Shown one piece after another: positions 1 to 8,819 of a stretch of DNA of 64,000 nt (the first letter of the stretch is position 1; every line of letters begins with the position of its first letter). The notes beneath the pieces were generated by a model. The model saw only the letters and a list, made by a program, of their open reading frames with translations, was not told the origin of the DNA and ran no database searches. Both the position numbers and the translations under genes were made by a program. Source of the DNA: Fibrobacterota bacterium. Its GTDB lineage: Bacteria > Fibrobacterota > Chitinivibrionia > Chitinivibrionales > FEN-1185. The stretch covers positions 164,024-228,023 of the forward strand of contig PLWQ01000013.1 in the NCBI GenBank assembly GCA_003165595.1, given 5' to 3'.

Positions 1-743
1 GCTCCGCCGACCGCGGTGAGAACCCTGGCGCACAGGTCAAGCGCCTGTACGGTTTCGCGATCCGATGTGCCGAAAAGACAGACGCTGCGAAGAAGTCTCG
101 CCACGGCCGTGCTCGTGGGAACGGGAACGATTTTGGTTTCCAGTGCCTTGTTCAGGAAGAGAACGGAAAGGAGCCGGAAGGATTTGCCGTAATACGGCCC
201 CGATCCCATCTCACCCCAGAAAGGCGTTCCGGCGACACGAGCGACCCCGTCGTTTGAAAGCGACAGCGAGATTATCTCGTCGTTAAGGACGCGGCATTGT
301 GTGCAAAGCCTGGCAATGGTGGTCTTTCCTGCGCCGGAAGGGCCTGCAAAAAGCAGCGCGGCGTTGCGGTGAAAGACGGCGCTCGCATGAAGGAGCATTG
401 CATCGTGCGAAAGCATCGCAGTCGCAAAGATCACCCGGAGCATGGCATCGACGGAATACAGCGAAGGCCACAGACAGGCTTCTCCGGTACACTGATTCCA
501 TTGACAATCGAAATCGTACCGCAGTGCCCGCCATGCATTGGTATTGCCATTAAGCAAGCGTACCCGCTGGAGCGGCGATTGGCTCTTGCGGGTGAGAACG
601 CAGGAAATGGAAATGTTGTTTCTCCTGACTTTTCCAACGTATCCGGCATACCGGCGCGTCGTGAGTCTCGCGAGTCTCTTATTTGAAATCCCAAGGGTCA
701 CCGATGTGGATCCTATCCCGATGGATATTTCTTCGTAACTCAC
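1..743 (-). CDS. HPr kinase-like (HprK-related) ATP-binding protein, 3' end outside the window
   Basis: The minus-strand frame is open from a GTG at 743 to the window edge, so the C-terminus is missing. A P-loop of the HprK type (GPSGAGKTT, coded near 318-344) follows the segment SHDAMLLHASAV, and GTPFWGEM lies further on, as in HPr kinase/phosphatase relatives. The GTG overlaps the TGA of the upstream nucleotidyltransferase (GTGA), which argues for that start and for translational coupling. In other bacteria HprK-related kinases of this kind occur with PqqD-like proteins and NTP_transf_5 proteins in exopolysaccharide/exosortase loci rather than with PTS genes. No PTS gene is visible here. 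The substrate is unknown; a role in glycan or peptide-tag modification is inference from context. Confidence 0.72.
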   Translation of the reverse strand, partial: MSYEEISIGIGSTSVTLGISNKRLARLTTRRYAGYVGKVRRNNISISCVLTRKSQSPLQRVRLLNGNTNAWRALRYDFDCQWNQCTGEACLWPSLYSVDAMLRVIFATAMLSHDAMLLHASAVFHRNAALLFAGPSGAGKTTIARLCTQCRVLNDEIISLSLSNDGVARVAGTPFWGEMGSGPYYGKSFRLLSVLFLNKALETKIVPVPTSTAVARLLRSVCLFGTSDRETVQALDLCARVLTAVGG

Positions 744-1846
744 GTCGATGCGCCCTTTCCACGGCCTGCGAGTTCGGCAAGCCTGCGCGCGAGGAGCCGC
801 CAGTAGGAGTCGTTGCCGTACATTTCTTTCAGAATCTGTTTGCGCGGCACGAGGGATGTCTTCAAATAAGCAAACATTTGAAGCGGCGACGGACACAACA
901 GGGCAAGAGCCAATTCTCCAACAGGGTGGGTGGTGCCTCCGGCAAGTACCATTGAGATCAGCTGAAATCGCAGTTGTCTAGTTTTCGAACGCCGCGGGTC
1001 CGTTTCTCCGCCAAGGCCGAGCCGGTCGAGATAGTCCAGCACGCACGAAACAAACAGCGGCGCGTTGCCGCCGGCATACGTATCGAAGTATCCGGCCCGC
1101 CGCAGTCGGTATAGATCCATGAACCAGATTTTTCGAGACAACCCGTGCTTAAGGGAATGAAATGCTGCATGCGCGGCCAGAAGCTGCGGAGAGGGAATGA
1201 AGAAGCCCGGAACGAGCGTGCTCGGTACAAAGGATTCGGCTATTCCCGAGACAATGTGACGGCGAAGGGGGTTCCGCCTGATGCCCCACAGATCTTCATG
1301 AATATCCACGTGGAGCGATTCGAGAAAGAATTCGTTGGCGTAGGAGCCGTAGGGCGCGAAACCGTAGTGCATAAGGATACTTCTCACGTCGGCGATTGAA
1401 CCGTCCGGAAAGTACAAATCCACGTCGGCCATCGGCCGGACTTCCGGTTCCGCATAGATCTTTTCGCAAAGAGCCAGACCTTTGATGACAACGACTCTTC
1501 CGCACGCCGCCAGAGCGGCGCTCATTTCCATGAGCTTGCACAGGCAAAGGTCCTTAAAGAGCAGTGCGTCCCGGTACGCGTCCTGCGCCAATTTTGCAAT
1601 GGGATCGGGGAGAATGCGTGAGCCGCGATTGAGAAGGTACAGCGCCGGGGCAAGGCCTTGGGCAAGAACCTCCGCGTAGAGCCGGTCGGGGTCGCGTGCG
1701 TCCAGAAGATACCGCGAAAGAGATTCGGAGCGAATGATTTGCTGTATGAAAGGATTGACCATAAAGGGTGTACGCCAGCGCGCGGTGAAGCGGAGAGAAT
1801 CCCCGGAGTCACGGACGTCGGCAGTGCGCGACTCCCCGGCGCACAC
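740..1846 (-). CDS. Uncharacterised nucleotidyltransferase family protein (NTP_transf_5 type)
   Basis: 368 codons from a GTG at 1846. The segment VVVIKGLALCEKIY (residues about 118-131) followed by RPMADVDLYF (137-146) matches the KG...R..DxD signature of the PF14907-type nucleotidyltransferase fold, with D141 and D143 as likely metal ligands. The GTG overlaps the stop of the upstream HD-GYP gene (TAGTG). An alternative ATG at 1762 (MVNPFIQQ) would drop 28 weakly conserved residues, so the start is not settled. Its end overlaps the HprK-like gene. These two families commonly sit side by side in polysaccharide loci; the transferred nucleotide and acceptor are not known. Confidence 0.75.
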   Translation of the reverse strand: MCAGESRTADVRDSGDSLRFTARWRTPFMVNPFIQQIIRSESLSRYLLDARDPDRLYAEVLAQGLAPALYLLNRGSRILPDPIAKLAQDAYRDALLFKDLCLCKLMEMSAALAACGRVVVIKGLALCEKIYAEPEVRPMADVDLYFPDGSIADVRSILMHYGFAPYGSYANEFFLESLHVDIHEDLWGIRRNPLRRHIVSGIAESFVPSTLVPGFFIPSPQLLAAHAAFHSLKHGLSRKIWFMDLYRLRRAGYFDTYAGGNAPLFVSCVLDYLDRLGLGGETDPRRSKTRQLRFQLISMVLAGGTTHPVGELALALLCPSPLQMFAYLKTSLVPRKQILKEMYGNDSYWRLLARRLAELAGRGKGAST

Positions 1847-2874
1847 TAAGTAACGCGCAAGTCTTTAGGAATTTGGTAGTCGTCGTTGTAGATTATTCCT
1901 GTTATGTAAAGGTTGTTTTCCTTGGAAAGGTCTATGGTCTCTGCAGGTTCCGGGTGGTTCTCCCGGATAAGCCGAACGATGGGGCGAAGCGGCGATCGCC
2001 ACACCGCCTCAACCACCAGAGCCGCATTCTTGTTGTTAAGCTGCACTATGCTGCCCACCGGGAACATCCCCAAGGACTCGATCATTCCCCTGAGAATATC
2101 GCGGGCGAAAACCGATTCCTTCGCCGCGACAATCGCCTTCATCGCGTCGGCGGGATGGAAAGCCTTTCTGTAAATTCGGTTGTGGGTGAGGGCCTCAAAA
2201 GAATCACACAGGCCAACCACCCTCGAATAGGGGTGAAGGTCGCCGTCTACGTTGGACGGATAGCCCTGGCCGTGTTCGCGTTTGTGCTCCTCGCAAATCA
2301 CGCGCAAAAGCCATGGAAAATCGGACTTGAGCTTTTCGAAAAACTGCCATCCGAGAATCGGGTGCTTCTCCATTTCGTCACGCTGCGATTTTGAAAGGGC
2401 CTCCTTGCTTAAATAACAGTCGGAGTCGATCTTTGTCATTCCGATATCGTGAAGGAGCGCCGAAACTCCTATCTCGGTGAGCTCCCTGTACTGAAATTCC
2501 ATTCCCATTCCCACGGCGCAACTGAGAAACGCTACGTTGAGGGAATGATATGCAAGGAAATCTCCCGCATACCGCGGGTTCATGACGGTGAGAAGAATTT
2601 CCTTCGACTTGGTAAGGGACAGAATAATCATTTCGGAAATGGAGAACAACGATGTGAGCGGAATGTCGCGGGCATTTTCGGCGGACTCACCCCTGAGCTT
2701 GTTATACAGCATGTCGGAAACGATTGCCGCAAGTTCGGTGTACTTTTGTTCGGACGTTTTGTTCGTGGCGACCGGAGACGAGATGTTCTTGGTGTAAAGA
2801 TACTCCAGCGTTACCATGAGCGGTGTGGACTCAATGGATTTCCGGAGGTCCGACAGATCTTTCATTTTCGCCAT
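1846..2874 (-). CDS. HD-GYP domain protein, probable cyclic di-GMP phosphodiesterase
   Basis: 342 residues. The N-terminal ~90 residues have no recognisable receiver or sensor domain. The HD-GYP domain covers about residues 100-300: H110, the HDIGM pair at 142-146, K148, HPILG (171-175), EEH (195-197) and GQGYP (202-206), so the metal-binding set and the GYP motif look intact. The family hydrolyses c-di-GMP to pGpG or GMP in the cytosol. About 100 residues after the domain resemble nothing I can name. It lies 25 bp after the WecA-like gene and is coupled to the next gene, so it is probably co-transcribed with glycan initiation genes, suggesting c-di-GMP-linked control of the polymer (inference). 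Confidence 0.85.
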   Translation of the reverse strand: MAKMKDLSDLRKSIESTPLMVTLEYLYTKNISSPVATNKTSEQKYTELAAIVSDMLYNKLRGESAENARDIPLTSLFSISEMIILSLTKSKEILLTVMNPRYAGDFLAYHSLNVAFLSCAVGMGMEFQYRELTEIGVSALLHDIGMTKIDSDCYLSKEALSKSQRDEMEKHPILGWQFFEKLKSDFPWLLRVICEEHKREHGQGYPSNVDGDLHPYSRVVGLCDSFEALTHNRIYRKAFHPADAMKAIVAAKESVFARDILRGMIESLGMFPVGSIVQLNNKNAALVVEAVWRSPLRPIVRLIRENHPEPAETIDLSKENNLYITGIIYNDDYQIPKDLRVT

Positions 2875-2899
2875 GTGACTTACCTTTCCCAGTATGAAC

Positions 2900-4048
2900 C
2901 TAAAGAACGTCCGCAGGCTTCTTGTTCTTTTTCAAGACAAGAATTATTCCAATTATGGTGAACACGAGAATGGAGTGCAGAAGAATGAGCACGGAGACAA
3001 GCACCGAAGCGAATGAAATGCCCAGCGCTTCTATGCCGAATGCAATTGACACGCCAAAGAGCAGCAAGGTCGCCTGGTGATTGGTTATACCGAGATCGGC
3101 AAGTCGATGATGAAAATGATCCCTGCCGGTATAGTGCAGCCATTGCCCGAAGGTCTTAACTTCGCCGGTTAGAATCCGAACCACCGTCGTGAGCGTCATA
3201 TCGAAGATGAGAACGCTCATAATGAGGACCGGGATGACGATGTCGATAATACTTTTGCCCCATTCTCCAAGAATTGCAAAACTGGCCAGAAGAAACCCGA
3301 GAAAGGTACTGCCGCTGTCCCCGAGAAAAACAAGGGCGGGTTTGCCTTTCCTGAAATTGTACGGAAGAAACCCGGCGCAGCTTCCCGTGATAGCAAGCGC
3401 AAGGAACATCAGATAATATTGCTTTGTTAGAATAGCAATGAGCGAGAAGAACAGGGTGTAGATGATGCTGCTGCCCGACGCGAGCCCGTCCATGCCGTCG
3501 ATGAAGTTCATGGAATTCGTTATGCCGATAATCCACACCATGGTGATAATGGTTTCCGTGATAATACCACCCAGGAAAGCGGGGACAAATGTCACATGAA
3601 TCCCGTACACCACGAGTAGGAGCGCAGCGGCAACCTGAACGAGGAGTCGAAAGAAAGCGGAAATCCCCCAGATGTCGTCGGCCAGCCCCACAAGGAAAAT
3701 TACGGTGCTTGCAACGAGAATAACCTTTACTTCCACCGAAAAATGAAAACTGAGCAGCATTATTGCAACAAACGCAATGTAAATCCCGATTCCGCCGGTA
3801 AGCGGCGTCGCGCGTTCGTGCGTTTTACGCTTCTCATTTGGAGAGTCAACCAGGCCAATCCGGTGCCCCAGCGAAATGAGCGCCGGCATGACCGCAGCAG
3901 CAATGAGAAAGCTTGATAACAGCAAGTAGATGCTGTAATAGCGCGCCCTGGCTTCGGCGGCATGATGCACGAAGGGCACGAAAAGAATCGCGAGGCCGGC
4001 CAGCGACAGGATTGAATATAATGTCATTATGCGTACACCGCTGGCCAT
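2900..4048 (-). CDS. MraY/WecA-family polyprenyl-phosphate sugar-1-phosphate transferase
   Basis: About 382 residues, polytopic (roughly ten or eleven hydrophobic segments). Family landmarks in order: DSPNEKRKTHE with a following TGGIGIY, LVGLADDIWGIS (the DD pair), NSMNFIDGMDGLASG, FLGDSGSTFLGF and the HFHHRL histidines. The family transfers GlcNAc-1-P or a similar sugar phosphate from UDP-sugar to undecaprenyl phosphate on the cytoplasmic face, starting a lipid-linked glycan. Start chosen at the ATG at 4048 because GAGGGA lies about nine bases upstream, inside the end of the PIG-L gene; an ATG at 4027 is the alternative. Since no other MurNAc-pathway gene is adjacent, WecA-like function is more likely than MraY. 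Confidence 0.88.
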   Translation of the reverse strand: MASGVRIMTLYSILSLAGLAILFVPFVHHAAEARARYYSIYLLLSSFLIAAAVMPALISLGHRIGLVDSPNEKRKTHERATPLTGGIGIYIAFVAIMLLSFHFSVEVKVILVASTVIFLVGLADDIWGISAFFRLLVQVAAALLLVVYGIHVTFVPAFLGGIITETIITMVWIIGITNSMNFIDGMDGLASGSSIIYTLFFSLIAILTKQYYLMFLALAITGSCAGFLPYNFRKGKPALVFLGDSGSTFLGFLLASFAILGEWGKSIIDIVIPVLIMSVLIFDMTLTTVVRILTGEVKTFGQWLHYTGRDHFHHRLADLGITNHQATLLLFGVSIAFGIEALGISFASVLVSVLILLHSILVFTIIGIILVLKKNKKPADVL

Positions 4049-4061
4049 GACCGGTTTTCCC

Positions 4062-4691
4062 TCAGGGGGCAATGAACATTCGCAGCGACACAAAGCCTTC
4101 GGCATCGCGAACCCGGCTCTGCGTGCCGCGGAATGTTGCAGTGGCTTTTGCTATCGCGAGAATCGACTGGTGCTTTACGTTGGTCTTCATTATCTGGGAT
4201 TTGTGGCACGAAAGCGTATGGAGCTTCTCCTTGATGTGGTCGCCGATGTCGACGTACACGTTGGGAGCAAAGTTGATGGTGGTGGGGCCTTCGTAGAAAA
4301 GGACGTTGGGCACGTTACGAGTTGCAACGACCGTGCATTCGCTCACGTGACGGTGGTCTTGGTGGGTGTCTTTGCCGTGATGGACAAACACGAAAGTGGG
4401 GGACACTTTCACGACAATAGCCTCGATCTCCTGGATGACGTTCTCGTAGAATGGCAGTTTTGTGTCGGTAAAGTTTCCCCAGAAGACTTCCGCGGTTCGC
4501 ATGGATTCGGCTGCGCGCAACTGTTCCTTTCTGCGGACTGCAAAGTCGCCTCCGGCGTTGCCGCTGGTCAATATCAGAAGATAGACCTTGTGCCCGCGGC
4601 TGGAAAGTTTGTGAAGCGTTCCGCCGCACCCGAATTCGATGTCGTCGGGATGAGATCCGATGGCAAGAACGTTCATTTTCGGCACAGGCAT
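4062..4691 (-). CDS. PIG-L/LmbE family de-N-acetylase
   Basis: 209 residues. The zinc site motif HPDD (residues 14-17, in AIGSHPDDIEFGCGG) and a second motif HHGKDTHQDHRH are intact. The family removes acetyl groups from GlcNAc-linked lipids or sugars (GlcNAc-PI, bacillithiol and mycothiol precursors, GlcNAc-PP-lipid-like substrates). It is followed after 13 bp by the WecA-like transferase whose ribosome binding site sits in its 3' end. The pair suggests that the first GlcNAc put on the lipid carrier, or the sugar nucleotide, is deacetylated. This is inference from adjacency; BshB-type thiol biosynthesis is an alternative but no bshA or bshC neighbour is seen. Confidence 0.85.
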   Translation of the reverse strand: MPVPKMNVLAIGSHPDDIEFGCGGTLHKLSSRGHKVYLLILTSGNAGGDFAVRRKEQLRAAESMRTAEVFWGNFTDTKLPFYENVIQEIEAIVVKVSPTFVFVHHGKDTHQDHRHVSECTVVATRNVPNVLFYEGPTTINFAPNVYVDIGDHIKEKLHTLSCHKSQIMKTNVKHQSILAIAKATATFRGTQSRVRDAEGFVSLRMFIAP

Positions 4692-4937
4692 TGTCGTGTC
4701 CTTGGAAATGGATCAACGTAATTGGAGAGAAACCGGACCCTTTCATAATTAAACCATGAGTGAAGAAAGTCTGTCAAGTGGAAAACTCACAAGCGGTTGA
4801 TGGAAGTCGTTGCAAATCAATGAAAATGGGCTCCAAGGGTTATTGACGGGACCGATCTTAACAGGACAACTATTTACCTCTGCGATTGATCAATGGTATG
4901 GGCTCCTGGGAAAAGGGGACGATGGCAGAAGTTTCTC

Positions 4938-6530
4938 CTAATAAAAGAATGGCTCTTCAACCGTAGAAACGGATGCCGGCAGCGCAAGATCCTCCGGATA
5001 TATCCTTTTGGAGAAGGAATGGTAGACCATGAACGGCGGTAACGGATCTTTCCGGAACTTTACTCTTAATGCAGCCATTTTTTCCGTAAAAATATCTGCA
5101 CTGCGCGCATTGTCGTTTGTAACATAGAAGACATTGCTTTCCTTGTTTACGATATTCGTGTAGAAAGGATACACATCCTTTGATTTTGGATGCACCGAGG
5201 AGAGGTCAAGGGTCGGCGAAACAACGATTTTTTCTCCGGACAAGAATATAACCGGATAGGCCACCCAATATCCTGCATATCCCCGGCGCAGGTTTTGGGA
5301 GAGTAAAAAGGCCGCAAGTCTCTCATAAGGGGGCGATTTGATCTCAGAGCATAACAGCACACCGGCAAGGTTTACGCTCAGAAGAAATGTCAGCATTGAA
5401 ATCGCCAGCAATCGGTTCTTTTGCCCTACCCGTGCCAGGGAAGTGGCCAGAAGAATCGCTGCAGCGGGCCACAAAGGGACGAGATACCTGGGGCTGGCCA
5501 TGAATCCGAACAAAGCGAATAAGATGCTGAATCCAGCCAGATAGACCGGGATTTCCATCCAGCCGTTTTTCCGTGTTCTTAGTGCATAAAACGCTAGAGG
5601 CGCCAGGTAAATGGCGCAAACACAGTATTTGAACAGCTTGATATTCTCCATCAATGGATTGGCTGCGCTGAAAATCGCAAGAACGCCGGATAGGACATAC
5701 ATCAAGGCGGATGGAATACTATGTATGTAGTTGACAAAATACCTCATAAGCATATTCAAGAATCCGGCGGATGCAAGGCCGGAATGAAAATCTGACCTGG
5801 TAGCTCCAAAAGGCCGGCTGCCAAGGCTCAAGAATGTGGCGAGGGGATGCTGAATATTGTACACCACGAGCGGAGCCGATCCGATCACGCAGAAAAATAT
5901 CAGCCACAGAAATCTGTAAGGCAAGCATTTCGCTTTTCTCCGGAGAAGAACTGTCCAGGAGGTGAGAACATATGGTATGATTAGGGGTGAGATCCAGAAT
6001 GCAAAACCGGAAACAAGCCCCAAGATGGCGAACCGTGCTTTCCACCTGTTCTCGATTTCGTCCCGGGAAAGCACATCGGTCAAGTAAAGGACAAGGGCTC
6101 CAAAGGCCAAAGTCTCTGGATATGCGCCTCGGGTATCAATCGTGAACAACGTAACGAAGACCGGCGAAACGGCAAGAAGAACTCCCGTGAGGAGTCCCGC
6201 GGCCGCACCGTGCAACCTGACTGCAAGTTTACAGGTAAAGAACATGGTCATGAGCAGAAGGGGGAAAGTGGCAAGCTTAAAAGTGAGGGCCGAGATCCCG
6301 AACAACGCAAAATTTATAGCGGCCAGGTAGGAGATGAACGCACCGCAATACTGATATTCCCAAATGAAATTCGGAAACGCGCCTTTTAGAATGTGTGTTG
6401 CCATCAGCCCGGGAACGGCCTGGTCCGCGTTCACGCCGTTCAGGCACGTAAGGAGCAGCCCCAGCCTGAACGCAAGCGCGGCCAGGATGATCGAGAGCCA
6501 CGATAGTTCAAGCTTGGTTTTTTCTGTCAT
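4938..6530 (-). CDS. GT39-like (PMT/ArnT-type) multi-pass membrane glycosyltransferase
   Basis: About 530 residues from ATG 6530 (MTEKTKLELS); the frame stays open to 6653 but the added 41 residues are basic and low in conservation. About eleven hydrophobic segments; the first loop carries NGVNADQAVPGLMA, in the position of the catalytic acidic residue of C-type membrane glycosyltransferases that use polyprenyl-phosphate sugars. A C-terminal ~130-residue periplasmic part follows. Likely transfers a sugar from a lipid carrier to a periplasmic acceptor. It stands alone between the PIG-L gene (246 bp gap) and the divergent FkbM gene. Acceptor and sugar cannot be told. Confidence 0.7.
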   Translation of the reverse strand: MTEKTKLELSWLSIILAALAFRLGLLLTCLNGVNADQAVPGLMATHILKGAFPNFIWEYQYCGAFISYLAAINFALFGISALTFKLATFPLLLMTMFFTCKLAVRLHGAAAGLLTGVLLAVSPVFVTLFTIDTRGAYPETLAFGALVLYLTDVLSRDEIENRWKARFAILGLVSGFAFWISPLIIPYVLTSWTVLLRRKAKCLPYRFLWLIFFCVIGSAPLVVYNIQHPLATFLSLGSRPFGATRSDFHSGLASAGFLNMLMRYFVNYIHSIPSALMYVLSGVLAIFSAANPLMENIKLFKYCVCAIYLAPLAFYALRTRKNGWMEIPVYLAGFSILFALFGFMASPRYLVPLWPAAAILLATSLARVGQKNRLLAISMLTFLLSVNLAGVLLCSEIKSPPYERLAAFLLSQNLRRGYAGYWVAYPVIFLSGEKIVVSPTLDLSSVHPKSKDVYPFYTNIVNKESNVFYVTNDNARSADIFTEKMAALRVKFRKDPLPPFMVYHSFSKRIYPEDLALPASVSTVEEPFFY

Positions 6531-6894
6531 CCGGTTTCCGGATTCTAGCGGGATTGCTGGATTATGACAATGGGTTTGTTGAGCCTGGAAAATCGGATCC
6601 CGACGGGGACGACGCTGACACGCAAAGACAACCTTCAATCGGCAAGATACCACTAAAGATATTCATGCTGTCAAATTATATTATTGTCAATGATTGCGTG
6701 AAAGGTAATTTCGCCTTGGCCTTTGGGTAGAAATGCGGCTTGCGGTGATTGTCTTTTGGGAGGCTCAACAATGCGCCGATTGATGCTCGTGCCGCTGTTC
6801 GTTCCAATGCAAGGCGTTCCCGGTCTGACCCATAAATTTCGGGATAAAGCGGAGTTTAGATGACTCACAAGCATGCCGGAAGGCCGGAGACAGC
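6531..6894. other. Intergenic region between divergent genes
   Basis: 364 bp between the GT39-like gene (minus) and the FkbM gene (plus). The middle is A+T-rich (around 6668-6700) and should hold both promoters. TTGACA-like hexamers are present on the minus strand near 6670-6690, but no -35/-10 pair with good spacing stands out. No gene or repeat is seen. Confidence 0.4.
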
Positions 6895-7716
6895 ATGAGA
6901 AAGATCAATCGCTTACCGCTCTTCTTCAGATATTGCCATCCGCGGTACTATCCGAACGGGATTCTCATTTTGGCCGCCCTGGGCATCTACGAGATAGCAA
7001 GCAGAACGCGCTGGTGCAGACCCTTGGTTGTTGTGATGTCGAGGCAATCGATTGTCCTGCGCCTTGCGGGCCAGAGATTTTCCATACCCTTCTTTCCAGG
7101 CGATGTCGGCGTGATCTTCGATTGCTTTATCGGAGAGATGTACGGGAATGATCCGCGGTTTGTTCCGGCGCAGGGATTCACGTGCCTCGACATCGGAGCC
7201 AATATCGGCGCCGTGTCCGCACGCTGGCGGGCGACGAATTCCGAGGGAACCATCATTGCCGTTGAGCCCCATCCGCGCACCTTTGCGCGACTCGTTCGAA
7301 ACAAGCGCCTTAACAATTGGGATAATGTCGAGTGCGTGAATGCGGCAATCAGCTTCTGCTCGGGGAAAGTTTCCATCGACTTGTCGCAGGCACTCACCAT
7401 GGCGGTAGTCGGCGCGACTCCCGGGTTTTCCGAGGAAGTTACGTCGCTGACTCTTGACGATCTGGTGCAGAGCCGCGGAATTCACACGATACACCTGTGC
7501 AAGATCGACGTCGAAGGACACGAAGACGAGGTCCTGAGAGGGGCAGTCCGGTCGCTGCCCTGGATAGAGCGGTTGATCCTGGAGTTTCATTCACGGGAAT
7601 TGCGCAATGCGGTTGTCTCCCGGTTGGAGAATAATTTTGAAATTGTGAGGGAAACGCAAGGGAAAATAGGATTGATCTTCGCTGTGAACAAAGGGGCTGG
7701 GCTTCACCGAAGTTGA
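6895..7716 (+). CDS. FkbM family methyltransferase
   Basis: 273 residues with a ribosome binding site GGAG eight bases before the ATG. The SAM-binding motif LDIGANIGAVS (residues 98-108), IIAVEPHPRTFARL after it, and KIDVEGHEDEVLRG toward the C-terminus are the FkbM signature. The family O-methylates sugars or polyketides. The first ~65 residues are an extension often seen in glycan-locus members. It is the only methyltransferase of the cluster on the plus strand, and its last 13 bp overlap tail-to-tail with the GT9 gene. Likely methylates a glycan residue. Confidence 0.85.
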   Translation: MRKINRLPLFFRYCHPRYYPNGILILAALGIYEIASRTRWCRPLVVVMSRQSIVLRLAGQRFSIPFFPGDVGVIFDCFIGEMYGNDPRFVPAQGFTCLDIGANIGAVSARWRATNSEGTIIAVEPHPRTFARLVRNKRLNNWDNVECVNAAISFCSGKVSIDLSQALTMAVVGATPGFSEEVTSLTLDDLVQSRGIHTIHLCKIDVEGHEDEVLRGAVRSLPWIERLILEFHSRELRNAVVSRLENNFEIVRETQGKIGLIFAVNKGAGLHRS

Positions 7717-8819
7717 ACGGCTTTTCCTACAGCGCCCAGCATGTCGTCCACCGAAATCAGGTTCATGCAATCGTGGGTCTTTATCCTGCATATTCCGCTA
7801 TTGCAAGGCATGCACGGCAGGTTCTTCCGAACGACTATGTTTCTGTCGCCCAGAGGCCACCACCGCTCCGGAATGGTCGGCCCCATGGTGGAGACGGTGG
7901 GTACGCCCAAGGCTGCGGCCAGGTGCAGCGTTCCGGAATTATTGCAGACGAAAACGGTGCATCGCTTCAGGAACGCCATTAATGTACCGAGCGATTCCGA
8001 ATGGTAAATACGCGGCTCGCTCCGCATGAGTTCTCCTATTTCGTGCGCCCTTTTTCCGTCTGCATCCGCTGCGAGGAGCACAACTTTGGCTTTCCTGGAA
8101 AGAAGATCGGCAAGCGCCGCAAAATTGCGGGCGGGCCATCGCTGCGTGGGGTAGTGGCCGCTTGGTTGAAGGGCGATGACAACATCATTTCTGCCGATGT
8201 TTTCCTTCTGGAAAAAGGCTTCTACCTCCTTGCAGATTCTGTCAGAAGCTTTCAATGCGGGAACGGTTGACGGAATGGTTACTCCAAGCGATTCCACGAT
8301 TCCCCACAGCTCTACCGCTTTGTGACCAATTCGTCCAACAGGCCGAACGAAGTTGTCGAACAAAACTCCTCTGCCCTGCGTGTCGAATCCTACCGTATGT
8401 TTGCTATTGGAAAAGAATGCAATCAGTGCCGGTCTCAAAGTAAAATCGGTAGTGAAATCGACAGTTAAATCGAAGCGCTCTTGCCTCAATCGACGGATTG
8501 TACCGAGAAAAGAGCGCAATCCTCTGCCGGGATCCAAAACGGCCCGGTCGACGACGCCGGTTTCCAACAGGAATTCCCGGACGTACTTGTTGCATAGCCC
8601 AACCAGTTCCGCTTTGTCGTACCATGACCTGAGCGCTCCAAGGGCCGGCTGGGATAGAACATTGTCTCCGAGCCGAGGTTGGCAGATGATGAGTATCTTG
8701 CCGACCTTGCCGTGGTCCAGCCGGAGACGGCGATTTCCCGCACGTACGAAGCGGAACGCGATCTTGAGAATCGGCCTGCGCACAACCAGATACACGGTTC
8801 TCAGATTTTCTCTGTTCAT
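7704..8819 (-). CDS. Glycosyltransferase family 9 (heptosyltransferase-like)
   Basis: 371 residues. The N-terminal Rossmann half starts at about residue 38 with GKILIICQPRLGDNVLSQP, where the GDN motif is typical of GT9. The C-terminal half has CNNSGTLHLAAALGVPTVSTMGPT, the nucleotide-sugar binding loop. The family transfers heptose or related sugars to LPS core-type acceptors at the inner face of the membrane. An extra C-terminal Cys cluster (PCMPCNSGICR) is common in GT9 proteins of unclear role. The start ATG overlaps the TGA of the upstream methyltransferase gene (ATGA), so the two are coupled. Confidence 0.85.
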   Translation of the reverse strand: MNRENLRTVYLVVRRPILKIAFRFVRAGNRRLRLDHGKVGKILIICQPRLGDNVLSQPALGALRSWYDKAELVGLCNKYVREFLLETGVVDRAVLDPGRGLRSFLGTIRRLRQERFDLTVDFTTDFTLRPALIAFFSNSKHTVGFDTQGRGVLFDNFVRPVGRIGHKAVELWGIVESLGVTIPSTVPALKASDRICKEVEAFFQKENIGRNDVVIALQPSGHYPTQRWPARNFAALADLLSRKAKVVLLAADADGKRAHEIGELMRSEPRIYHSESLGTLMAFLKRCTVFVCNNSGTLHLAAALGVPTVSTMGPTIPERWWPLGDRNIVVRKNLPCMPCNSGICRIKTHDCMNLISVDDMLGAVGKAVQLR

